Below, one piece after another: positions 17,329 through 24,651 of a stretch of 64,000 bases of DNA. The DNA lies in NCBI GenBank assembly GCA_018261935.1, contig JAGTRP010000001.1, positions 248,001 through 312,000 of the forward strand, read 5' to 3'. The DNA comes from Rhodocyclaceae bacterium. GTDB lineage: Bacteria > Pseudomonadota > Gammaproteobacteria > Burkholderiales > Rhodocyclaceae. The translations under genes and the position numbers were made by a program. The first letter of the stretch is position 1; the number at the start of each line of letters is the position of its first letter. Under the pieces are notes generated by a model. That model worked only from the letters and a program-made list of their open reading frames with translations, did no database searches and was not told the DNA's origin.

Positions 17329-18226
17329 CGGCTCTAATGTCGTCCTGGACGAAACGCATGAATGCTGCCTCGAGGGACAACATCGGCCTAATTTCGATAA
17401 CTACATGACCTGCCGCCCGCAAGCGCTCCAGGAGTTGCCAGAGCCCTTCGCTGGCAATCTCAGTCACCCAACGCCCATCGAAATCCGCCCGCATGCCTTC
17501 CACCACCGCCTGGCCAACGGTCCTTACAGTGACCATCTGGCTTTCACCCAGAAGTTCGGACGGCGAACGCACAGTGCGCAAGCGGCCGCGATGAATCAGG
17601 GCAAAACGGTCCGCCACTCGTTCCACGTCATGTAGAACGTGGGAAGTAAAGAATATCGTGCCCCCATCTCGCCGATAATTTGCCAGGACATCGACAACAT
17701 CCCGTCTGCCGATAGGATCCAATCCGGAAAGCGGCTCATCGAGAATCAATATCCTGGGCATAACGACCATGGCATGCGCGAGCGCCACGCGCTGCACCGT
17801 GCCTTTCGACAGTTCCCGGATACGCCGCATAGCGGCATCTGCTACCGAGAACCTTTCCAGCCATTCCATGCACAAGCGCTTGGGCGAATCGTGGCGTACC
17901 CGGTGCATGGCCACGGCCATCATGAGCAGGTCCAGGGGCGTAAGGACTTCATAAAGCGCGGGGGATTCGGGCACGTAGCCGACGCCAATGCGCGAACCGG
18001 CCTCCCGTGCCGGCCGCCCTCCCAGGAGCACATCCCCCTCATAGTCGCTGACAATATCGAGCAGTATCTTGATAGTGGTGGATTTGCCCGCGCCATTCGG
18101 ACCAATGAAGCCAAATGCTTCGCCAGCCGCAACGGAAAAGGACACATCGTGCAAGGCCTGCACCGTACGCCCTTTGGCTCGGAATAATTTGGACAGCCCC
18201 GAAACTTCGATCAGCGACTCACTCAC
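17306..18226 (-). CDS. ABC transporter ATP-binding protein of the pilin-linked exporter
   Basis: A 306-residue ATPase of the ABC-2/drug-exporter class. Walker A is GPNGAGKST near 42-50. The signature is LSKGTVQRV near 142, where LSGGQ is altered to LSKGT. Walker B/D-loop is ILDEPLSGLDP and the H-loop is FTSHVLHDVE. About 90 residues follow the nucleotide domain. The GTG start at 18224-18226 overlaps the stop of the upstream gene (GTGA). Two genes up lies a matching ABC-2 permease, so these form an exporter separate from Wzm/Wzt. A similarly placed ATPase in Geobacter is XapD; equating them is inference from gene order. Confidence 0.9.
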   Translation of the reverse strand: MSESLIEVSGLSKLFRAKGRTVQALHDVSFSVAAGEAFGFIGPNGAGKSTTIKILLDIVSDYEGDVLLGGRPAREAGSRIGVGYVPESPALYEVLTPLDLLMMAVAMHRVRHDSPKRLCMEWLERFSVADAAMRRIRELSKGTVQRVALAHAMVVMPRILILDEPLSGLDPIGRRDVVDVLANYRRDGGTIFFTSHVLHDVERVADRFALIHRGRLRTVRSPSELLGESQMVTVRTVGQAVVEGMRADFDGRWVTEIASEGLWQLLERLRAAGHVVIEIRPMLSLEAAFMRFVQDDIRADVSAVAI

Positions 18227-19074
18227 GGCTTACCTCGCGCAACACCACCAAATTCCTTAAGTTCAAATCGCCCATCGGCGAATTCGTAACCGAGGCCCAC
18301 GGGATCCTTTGGAAAGCTCTTTATGATTCCGCTCTTTATCAATGCAGCGGGATCGTCGAGCCGGTGCCGGTAGCGCTCCTCGAACCGCTTCTGGGCATCA
18401 CGCAGCACTGCCAAGCCCTGCAGGCGCCCAATCCGCTTCTCCAATCCCCGCTTCAGCGCCGGATCGTGAATTCGCTTCTGCTCTGCCTTCAAATATTGGA
18501 TGGCCGCTCCGACATCGTCGAAGGATCTGGCCTTCACGGCAATGGCTACCGACTGGAAAAATCGCTCGTTCGGATCACCTCGTGATCGATCCGCCGCTGT
18601 CTGCAGGGCTATCGCAGCGGCCCCTGGGTCGTGGGCGAAAAAAAAGAGATTTACCCCGAAATGGAAGGATGCCCAAGGATCCCAGAAACGGCAGCGTGCC
18701 TCCCGGTCAAGTATCTCCATGGCGGGCTTCACCGCACCGCCGGAGGGCAGGAAGGCAGCCGCCAGATACATGCTGTCTTCATGGCAGGGATTGAGATCTG
18801 CAGTAGCGCGATACAGGCGAACAAAAAAATCGAGATTTTCCGGACTGTCCAGCCCTTCCGATACCTGTACGCGCGCTGATTCTATATTGGCGGCGAGGTA
18901 AGGGTCCCCACCATAGATCACCCACTGAACAGCCGGGGGCAGCACGACCTCCCCCTCGGTCAAGAGCGCCTGTTTCGGGCCGGAAGGAAGATGCGAAACG
19001 GATAAAACGAAAACCCCGAGCGCGGCCAGCAACCCAAACGACCAGCTCAAGTTGAGGGACAAACGCTGTTTCAC
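18223..19074 (-). CDS. membrane-anchored protein of unknown function between exporter genes
   Basis: I do not recognise a named family. The 283-residue product has one N-terminal hydrophobic segment (SWSFGLLAALGVFVLSVS, about 8-25), then a soluble part that would be periplasmic. That part is rich in short helices and has repeat-like stretches (LYRATADLNPCHEDSMYLAAAF, GAAAIALQTAADRS, AIQYLKAEQ), so a TPR-like solenoid is likely. The GTG at 19072-19074 was chosen because the open frame above it overlaps the permease gene; it lies 7 nt after the permease stop. Sandwiched between permease and ATPase with coupled ends, it is probably a third part of the exporter. Confidence 0.7.
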   Translation of the reverse strand: MKQRLSLNLSWSFGLLAALGVFVLSVSHLPSGPKQALLTEGEVVLPPAVQWVIYGGDPYLAANIESARVQVSEGLDSPENLDFFVRLYRATADLNPCHEDSMYLAAAFLPSGGAVKPAMEILDREARCRFWDPWASFHFGVNLFFFAHDPGAAAIALQTAADRSRGDPNERFFQSVAIAVKARSFDDVGAAIQYLKAEQKRIHDPALKRGLEKRIGRLQGLAVLRDAQKRFEERYRHRLDDPAALIKSGIIKSFPKDPVGLGYEFADGRFELKEFGGVARGKP

Positions 19075-19081
19075 GGCAGTC

Positions 19082-19882
19082 TCAAGAGAATTGGCGGCGT
19101 TCGAACTTCCAGCATCCCAAGGCCAGGAGCAGCACGGCATACGCCAGAGGCATGCCGATCAAGGGCCATAGCGGGTCGGGGAGCAGGCCCGCCTGATCGT
19201 ACAGCGCAGCCCGCCGAAGATCGAGCATCCCCAGGTCCGGCACGAGATAGCGCAGCCATTCAAGGCCGGCCCGGTAATGCTCTGCGGCCGTCACCAAGGT
19301 ATTATCGGCATACAGTAATTGGATGACACCCGACAAGCTCCTGGCCACTACCATGAAGCCGATGGACACCAGAAAAACCAGGTTCGGCACGGTCGCCACA
19401 ACCGCCAGGAAAGTAGCGAAGGCAATGACCACCATGGCGTCGCCAATGGAAAAAAGCGTGCTGGTCGCCAGCTGCCCCCCCAGATTCACAGGTGTCCCCT
19501 GCTGATAAGTGCCGCCCAGCGACTTGACCAGGATGGCCAGCACGGCGGTAAAGATGATCATGGTGACAGCCGTCAGAAACAAGACCGCCGCGTAGCGGGC
19601 CAGCAGAAAAATGCTTCGCGAACGCGGATAGGTCAGGCTGGTGAATATCAGCCGGCGCTCCACTTCCCTGGCCACGAAATCCTGGATCTGGAGCACCCCG
19701 AGCACAGGCACAAATACGCGAATAAAGGAAATCCCCAAGTCCAGCGCTACGGTTTGCGGCTGCCGGCCGCTAAATTGGTAGCCCAGCCAGGCGATCAGCA
19801 GCATCGCGGCCATTCCAAGTGCCACCGTCGCCAGCATGCGGGACCGGTACGCCAACAGGAGGACACAACGAAAATCAGCCAC
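19082..19882 (-). CDS. ABC-2 type transporter permease of the pilin-linked exporter
   Basis: A 266-residue inner-membrane protein with six hydrophobic segments (MLATVALGMAAMLLIAWLG, AVLFLTAVTMIIFTAVLAIL, VVIAFATFLAVVATVPNLVF and a C-terminal LIGMPLAYAVLLLALG). The stretch IQDFVAREVERRLIFTSLTYPRSR near 82-105 is the cytosolic coupling region of ABC-2 permeases. The start is GTG at 19880-19882 with GGAGG at 19886-19890. A TTG start further up would place the pilin terminator inside the gene and is rejected. The gene follows the terminator directly, so its transcription depends on read-through or a nearby promoter. Confidence 0.85.
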   Translation of the reverse strand: MADFRCVLLLAYRSRMLATVALGMAAMLLIAWLGYQFSGRQPQTVALDLGISFIRVFVPVLGVLQIQDFVAREVERRLIFTSLTYPRSRSIFLLARYAAVLFLTAVTMIIFTAVLAILVKSLGGTYQQGTPVNLGGQLATSTLFSIGDAMVVIAFATFLAVVATVPNLVFLVSIGFMVVARSLSGVIQLLYADNTLVTAAEHYRAGLEWLRYLVPDLGMLDLRRAALYDQAGLLPDPLWPLIGMPLAYAVLLLALGCWKFERRQFS

Positions 19883-19891
19883 TTTTCCTCC

Positions 19892-19923
19892 AAAAAAGAA
19901 GGGAGCCGTCAGGGCTCCCTTCT
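19892..19923 (-). terminator. rho-independent terminator of the two-gene pilin unit
   Basis: On the minus strand an 11-bp perfect stem, AGAAGGGAGCC paired with GGCTCCCTTCT around a CTGAC loop, is followed by six T. It lies 16 nt after the stop of the 123-residue secreted protein and only 9 nt before the permease GTG. The ribosome site of that gene begins right after the T run. Highly expressed pilin transcripts would end here, with part reading through into the exporter operon. Confidence 0.9.
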
Positions 19924-19939
19924 TCAAACAAAAAACTGC

Positions 19940-20311
19940 TTAGGTACCCTGACTTCCTTTGAGAGCAACACTGGCCGCCTCGCCAGTCGTGCACACCGTG
20001 GCAGCACACTTAACAGCGCCGTCGGCGACAACCTTGCCGCCCAACGAGCTACCCTTGTAAATGTTCTTCTGGCCAGCAGTCGAGGCAGCCGCAACTCCGA
20101 TGTAGTTGCTCGAGCAATCCCAGGCTGCCACCGAATTCTTCGAGATCTGCACGTTCTGCACACTAGCAGCAGCGTCAAGATAGTTAGTGCAATCGGTCCC
20201 GGGAGTGATGGTCCCACGACCACCTTGAGTAATAACACCCGTGTCAGCAGCGTAAACAGCGCCCGAAGACAGCATCGCAGCAGCAGCAAAAACACCAATC
20301 ATGCGTTTCAT
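19940..20311 (-). CDS. secreted four-cysteine pilin partner protein, PilA-C-like
   Basis: A 123-residue protein with a Sec signal peptide (MKRMIGVFAAAAMLSSGAVY, probable cleavage after Ala21) and a mature part of about 102 residues. Four cysteines at 41, 66, 102 and 107 could form two disulfides in the periplasm. The mature part is rich in Ala, Ser, Thr and Gly and resembles the beta-rich globular half of type IV pilins with no N-terminal helix of its own. The ATG at 20309-20311 has AAGGAGAT upstream. It lies 28 nt after the short pilin gene and shares its terminator. In Geobacter a split pair, PilA-N and PilA-C, forms the filament; this gene fits PilA-C by position, size and signal peptide. 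Confidence 0.7.
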   Translation of the reverse strand: MKRMIGVFAAAAMLSSGAVYAADTGVITQGGRGTITPGTDCTNYLDAAASVQNVQISKNSVAAWDCSSNYIGVAAASTAGQKNIYKGSSLGGKVVADGAVKCAATVCTTGEAASVALKGSQGT

Positions 20312-20339
20312 AAGTATCTCCTTGTTGATCTGCTGGATG

Positions 20340-20519
20340 TTACTTTTGGTTGGCCATCATGGTGGTCAGGAAGTTCTTGGTATCGGTCTGAGCCGCAGCA
20401 TCATTGGCCTTCTTCTGGTAGTCGCTGAAGGCGGGAATGGCGATGGCAGCCAGAATGCCGATAATCGCGACGACGATCATCAGCTCGATAAGGGTGAAGC
20501 CCTTTTGCAGCTTTTTCAT
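20340..20519 (-). CDS. short type IV pilin, PilA-N-like
   Basis: A 59-residue prepilin too short to have been noticed in most gene scans. The leader MKKLQKG is cut by PilD before Phe8, leaving a 52-residue mature protein that begins [14 protein letters not shown]. Glu5 (subunit registration), Pro22, Phe24 and Tyr27 of the mature form are kept, as in Geobacter PilA-N. The protein ends soon after the N-terminal helix (TTMMANQK), so the usual globular head is absent. AAGGAGG sits at 20527-20533, ideally placed before the ATG at 20517-20519. The next gene would supply the missing head. No cysteines are present. Confidence 0.93.
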   Translation of the reverse strand: MKKLQKGFTLIELMIVVAIIGILAAIAIPAFSDYQKKANDAAAQTDTKNFLTTMMANQK

Positions 20520-20573
20520 TCGAAATCCTCCTTGATCAGAGTAACGGACGGATATTCCGTTGCTTTTAACTTA

Positions 20574-20588
20574 ACACGATCCGTGCCA
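20574..20588 (-). promoter_or_regulatory. candidate sigma-54 promoter for the pilin genes
   Basis: On the minus strand the sequence TGGCACGGATCGTGT keeps the full -24 element TGGCACG. The -12 element is imperfect: GTGT where TTGC is usual, so the key GC is GT. It lies 54 nt before the pilin ATG, giving a leader of about 43 nt. Pilin genes in Proteobacteria are commonly driven by sigma-54 with PilR. No PilR/PilS genes occur in the window. Confidence 0.4.
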
Positions 20589-20670
20589 GGGAAAACTCTG
20601 TGCAGATACGCCCTTTGTCGTAGTTTTTTTCCAGGGACTGACAAATTTCGTCACCCAACTACATGAATAG

Positions 20671-22281
20671 TCACCTTTCGGCCGTCTTTCCAACGCCGAC
20701 ATCAACCTGCTCAGGATTCAGATACCCCTTCGCATAAGCCGAAAAAACCCGCTTCTCCATGAACACCGCAAACAAATCCGGATCGATATGCCCGATATCC
20801 CGGAAATTCTCCATGATCGCCAGCGCCTGGGACAGCTTCATCGGCTGCTTATAAGGCCGGTCCCGCGCCGTCAGGGCCTCGAAAATATCGGCAATCCCCA
20901 TCATCCGCGCCTGCCAGCTCATCTGTTCGCGCTTGAGGCCCTTGGGGTAGCCCTTCCCGTCCATCCGCTCGTGGTGCCCGCCGGCGTATTCCGGCACGTT
21001 CTTCAGGTGCTTGGGCCACGGTAGCTGTTCCAGCAGCCGGATGGTGGCGACGATGTGGTGGTTGATGGTCTCCCTTTCCTTTTGCGTCAGGGTACCGCCG
21101 CGGATGGTCAGGTTTTCCATCTCGTTTTCAGTCAGGAAAGGCACCTCCTCCCCCTCCTCGTTGTGCCACCGGTAATCGCGGCCGATGCGCTTGATGCGCT
21201 CCACATCCTCGTCGCCCATGCGCTCGCCGCCGACATTGACCTTGCGCAGGAAGCCCCGCTCCTCGTCATAGAGAGCGATGCGCAGCCGATAACGGCGCTC
21301 CAGTTCGGCCTTGTCGCCGCCGGCGGCAAGGGCCCGCAGCATGTCGATTTCGGCATCCCGCTTCAGGACTTCGAAGCGGGTATCCAGCAGGTGAATGCGG
21401 TCGAAGATGGTCTCCAGCTTGGTGGCCTTGTCCACCACATGCACCGGCGTCGTCACCTTGCCGCAATCGTGCAGCAGGGCGGCGATCTTGAGCTCGTAGA
21501 GGTCCTTTTCGGTGAGCTTGACATCGGCCAGAGGCCCTGCCGTCGTCTCATTGACCGCCTGGGCCAGGAGCATGGTCAGCTCCGGCACCCGCTGGCAGTG
21601 GCCGCCGGTGTAGGGCGATTTTTCGTCGATGGCGGTGTTGAGGAGGCGGATGAAGGACTCGAACAGCTCCTCCAGCTGCAGCACCAGCTGCCGGTTAGTG
21701 AGGGCAATGGCGGCCTGGGAAGCGAGGGATTCGGCCAGGCGCTGGTCCGATTCGGAGAAGGCCCGGACCTCGCCGCCCTTCGGGTCGATGGCGTTGATGA
21801 GCTGGAGGACGCCGATGATCTCCCCTTCGTGGTTCTTCATCGGCACGGTCAGGAAGGACTGGGAGCGGTAGCCGGTGCCCTCGTCGAAGCGGCGGGTGCC
21901 GGAGAAATCGAAGCCCTCCGCCCGGTAGGCGTCGGCGATATTGACCGTCTTGCCGGTCATGGCCGCATAGGCCGCCACCATGCTGTCGTTGGGGGAGCCG
22001 TCCTCCCGGTAGAGGAGCAGATCGGGGAATTTGTCGGAAGGGAGCTTGCCGCTGGTGCCGCCGAAGGCAATGCCCAGGGAATCCGTGCGGACGATTTCAA
22101 AATGCAGGCGGCGCCGGTCCTCGGACATCCGGTAAAGGGTGCCGCCGTCGGCCTGGGTGATGGCCTTGGCCGCCAGCAGGATCTTTTCCAGCAGCCGGTC
22201 GAGGTTGCGCTCGCTGGACAGGGAGGCACCGATGTCGTTGAGCTGCTCCAGTCGCTTGAACAGCTCTTTGATGGTTTCCAT
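20671..22281 (-). CDS. GAF domain HD-GYP-type phosphohydrolase
   Basis: A probable c-di-GMP phosphodiesterase or sensor of 536 residues. Residues about 20-195 form a GAF domain (RNLDRLLEKILLAAK, FLTVPMKN, GVLQLINA). The HD-GYP part starts with SPYTGGHCQRV near 222, has the metal pair in LLHDCGKVTTP (His271, Asp272) and ends with GGHHERMDGKGYP near 434-446. Between HD and the second His cluster there is an insertion of roughly 100 residues rich in charged helix, longer than in standard HD-GYP proteins. The ATG at 22279-22281 follows the PilB gene by 13 nt. Last gene of the signalling operon, 151 nt before the pilin. Confidence 0.88.
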   Translation of the reverse strand: METIKELFKRLEQLNDIGASLSSERNLDRLLEKILLAAKAITQADGGTLYRMSEDRRRLHFEIVRTDSLGIAFGGTSGKLPSDKFPDLLLYREDGSPNDSMVAAYAAMTGKTVNIADAYRAEGFDFSGTRRFDEGTGYRSQSFLTVPMKNHEGEIIGVLQLINAIDPKGGEVRAFSESDQRLAESLASQAAIALTNRQLVLQLEELFESFIRLLNTAIDEKSPYTGGHCQRVPELTMLLAQAVNETTAGPLADVKLTEKDLYELKIAALLHDCGKVTTPVHVVDKATKLETIFDRIHLLDTRFEVLKRDAEIDMLRALAAGGDKAELERRYRLRIALYDEERGFLRKVNVGGERMGDEDVERIKRIGRDYRWHNEEGEEVPFLTENEMENLTIRGGTLTQKERETINHHIVATIRLLEQLPWPKHLKNVPEYAGGHHERMDGKGYPKGLKREQMSWQARMMGIADIFEALTARDRPYKQPMKLSQALAIMENFRDIGHIDPDLFAVFMEKRVFSAYAKGYLNPEQVDVGVGKTAER

Positions 22282-22294
22282 GCGCCCCCCCTGC

Positions 22295-24649
22295 TTACTT
22301 GATGCAGACTGACCGGACCTGCTTGATGTCGGTAATGCCCTGGACGACCTTTTCGATGCCATCCATCTTGAGGGTCCGCATACCCTCATTCAAGGCGCAG
22401 GCCAGGATTTCCGCAACCCGGGCCTTTTCCTGGATGAGGCGCTTGACCGTGTCGGTACCCACCAGCAGCTCATGCAGGCCCACCCGCCCCTTGTAGCCGG
22501 AGCCATTGCAGGCGTCGCAGCCCTTGGCATGGTAGAGGGTGAATTTGCCGTCCTTGGCATAGCGGCTCGCCCATTCCTTATGGATGGCATCCCGGAAGCC
22601 CTGGGGGTCCTTCTTCCAGCTATCCGTATTGGCGAGTTCCTCGCAGTACTCGTCCACCAGATGCTTCATTTCCTCCGGGGTCGGCTGGTAGGCCTCCTTG
22701 CAGCCCTTGCACAGGCGCTTGGCCAGGCGCTGGGCCAGGATGCCGAGCAGGGCGTCGGCAAAGTTGAAGGGGTCCATCCCCATGTCGAGGAGGCGGATGA
22801 TGGACTCCGGCGCCGAGTTGGTGTGCAGGGTGGCGAATACCAGGTGGCCGGTGAGGGAGGCTTCGATGCCGATGCCCGTCGTTTCGGCATCGCGCATCTC
22901 GCCCACCATGATGATGTCCGGGTCGGCCCGCAGGAAGGCCTTCATGACGGTGGCGAAATCGAGCCCGGCCTTCTTGTTCACCTGCACCTGCCTGAGGCCC
23001 TTCTGGGTGATTTCCACCGGGTCCTCGGCGGTCCAGATCTTGGTGTCGACCCGGTTGAGATAGCCCAGCACCGAGTGCAGGGTCGTCGTCTTGCCGGAGC
23101 CGGTGGGTCCGCAGACGAAGAAGAGGCCGTAGGGCTTCTCGACGCACTTGATGAGGTTCTCGTGGTTGCGCGGGGCAAGCCCCAACTGATCCAGCTTGAT
23201 GGGCTCGCCGGCGGCCAGGATGCGCATCACCACGTCCTCGACGCCGCCGGCGGTGGGAATGGTCGCCACCCGCAGCTCGATGTCCAGGGGACCGTATTTC
23301 TTGAACTTGATCTTGCCGTCCTGGGGCTTGCGCTTCTCGGAGATGTCCAGGTCGCACATGATCTTGAGACGGGTGATCAAGGCGCTGCGATAGGAGGCCG
23401 GCACCTCGATGTAATTGACCAGGGAGCCGTCCTTGCGGAAGCGGATGATAGTCTTTTCCTTGCCGGGCCGGGGCTCGATGTGGATGTCCGAGGCGCCCTG
23501 CTGGTAGGCCTCGACGATGATCTTGTTCACCAGCCGGACCAGTTCGTTGTCGGCGGCGGCATTGATGTCGTCGGCACCGCTGTCGCCGCCCTCCTCCTCT
23601 CCCCCGAGGTCGGACAGGAGATCGGTCACCGAACCCATGTCGGCGAGGGCGCCGAAGAACTGGTCCACGGTCTGGACGAACTCCCGGCTGGTGGTCACCC
23701 GGTAGACGACCTTCTTCTTCGGAAAGACATTGTTGGGCACCCGGGAACTGCGCACCCGCTCCGGGTCGATGGCGAGAATGACGACGCCTTCCGGATTCTC
23801 CTCCAGGGGCAACCAGTGGCTTTCATCCACGTATTCCCGCTTGATATTGCGCAGCAAGTCCATGGGCTTGATGCGATCCGGCTTGAACGATTCGTAGGGG
23901 CAGCCGAAGAACTTGGACAGGGCGCCGCCGATGGCTGCCGGCTTGGCGCCGAAATCCTTGATCAGCACCTCCTCCAGGTCCGTTCCCTGCTCCCGCGCCG
24001 AACGCTGGGCCTGTTCCATGTCGGCGGCCGAGATGAGGCCGTCGGCCACCAGGTGGTCGTACTTGGAGCGGATGGCGAAAGCCGGCCGCTGGCGCTGGGT
24101 GAAGGCGATGGCCAGGGTCTGGGCAAGTTCTCCCACCCCTTCCTCGGCCAGAGGCGGGAAAGGCGTGCCCGCCTGGTTGTTGATGAGCTGGATGACCCCC
24201 AGCAGTTCGCCTTCCGTATCCACCACCGGCGCTACCAGCATCTCCTTGGAGCGGTAGCCGGTACGCCGGTCCACTTCCTGCAGGAACTGCATTTTCGGGC
24301 TGTAGCGCAGGAGTTCCGCCTGGTCATAGACATCGCGGATATTGACCGCCTTCTTGGTGGCCGCCACATAGCCGGCGACGCTCTGGTCGCTGATGGGGAG
24401 CTTCAGGTCCTTGAAGGAATTGAGTCCGGTCTTGATCTTGGAGACGATGGACTGCTTGTCCTCGCCGACCAGGTAAATGGTCAGGCGATCGGCGTTGAAA
24501 AGGCTGCAGATGTCCTTGGACAGCTCCAGCATGATCTCGTCCACATTCCGGGTCGCATGGATCCGGTTGGTGACTGTCTGCAGGTTCTTGAGGAAAAGCA
24601 GGCGGCTCGCCACGTCGCCGCCGGTTTCCACCTTCGCAACATTCCCCAT
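22295..24649 (-). CDS. pilB: GAF domain type IV pilus assembly ATPase, PilB/GspE family
   Basis: A 784-residue secretion ATPase that would drive pilin polymerisation. The order is GAF (about 20-185), MshEN/T2SSE_N (about 195-330) and ATPase core with Walker A GPTGSGKT 514-521, Asp box TAEDPVE 540-546, Walker B DIIMVGEMRDAE near 578-589 and His box GHLVFATLHTN 601-611. A zinc tetracysteine is formed by Cys647/650 and Cys711/714. Ordinary PilB has about 565 residues; the extra length is the N-terminal GAF domain, which has the same layout as the GAF in the following HD-GYP gene. GGAGGAC precedes the ATG at 24647-24649, 2 nt after the CNB-rhodanese gene. A small-ligand switch for pilus extension is inferred. 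Confidence 0.93.
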   Translation of the reverse strand: MGNVAKVETGGDVASRLLFLKNLQTVTNRIHATRNVDEIMLELSKDICSLFNADRLTIYLVGEDKQSIVSKIKTGLNSFKDLKLPISDQSVAGYVAATKKAVNIRDVYDQAELLRYSPKMQFLQEVDRRTGYRSKEMLVAPVVDTEGELLGVIQLINNQAGTPFPPLAEEGVGELAQTLAIAFTQRQRPAFAIRSKYDHLVADGLISAADMEQAQRSAREQGTDLEEVLIKDFGAKPAAIGGALSKFFGCPYESFKPDRIKPMDLLRNIKREYVDESHWLPLEENPEGVVILAIDPERVRSSRVPNNVFPKKKVVYRVTTSREFVQTVDQFFGALADMGSVTDLLSDLGGEEEGGDSGADDINAAADNELVRLVNKIIVEAYQQGASDIHIEPRPGKEKTIIRFRKDGSLVNYIEVPASYRSALITRLKIMCDLDISEKRKPQDGKIKFKKYGPLDIELRVATIPTAGGVEDVVMRILAAGEPIKLDQLGLAPRNHENLIKCVEKPYGLFFVCGPTGSGKTTTLHSVLGYLNRVDTKIWTAEDPVEITQKGLRQVQVNKKAGLDFATVMKAFLRADPDIIMVGEMRDAETTGIGIEASLTGHLVFATLHTNSAPESIIRLLDMGMDPFNFADALLGILAQRLAKRLCKGCKEAYQPTPEEMKHLVDEYCEELANTDSWKKDPQGFRDAIHKEWASRYAKDGKFTLYHAKGCDACNGSGYKGRVGLHELLVGTDTVKRLIQEKARVAEILACALNEGMRTLKMDGIEKVVQGITDIKQVRSVCIK

Positions 24650-24651
24650 GG

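Noticed and set aside
19883-19927. TTG start that would extend the ABC-2 permease by 15 residues
   Set aside because: It would place a perfect terminator hairpin inside the coding region and ignore the GGAGG site before GTG at 19880-19882.
20340-20519. Claim that the short pilin makes conductive nanowires
   Set aside because: Aromatic content is modest (four in 52 residues), and current structural work on Geobacter favours cytochrome filaments as conductors; the sequence cannot support conductivity.
22295-24649. GspE of a type II secretion system
   Set aside because: No gsp genes are near, while a type IV pilin is; the MshEN-PilB layout with tetracysteine fits PilB as well. Not fully excluded.
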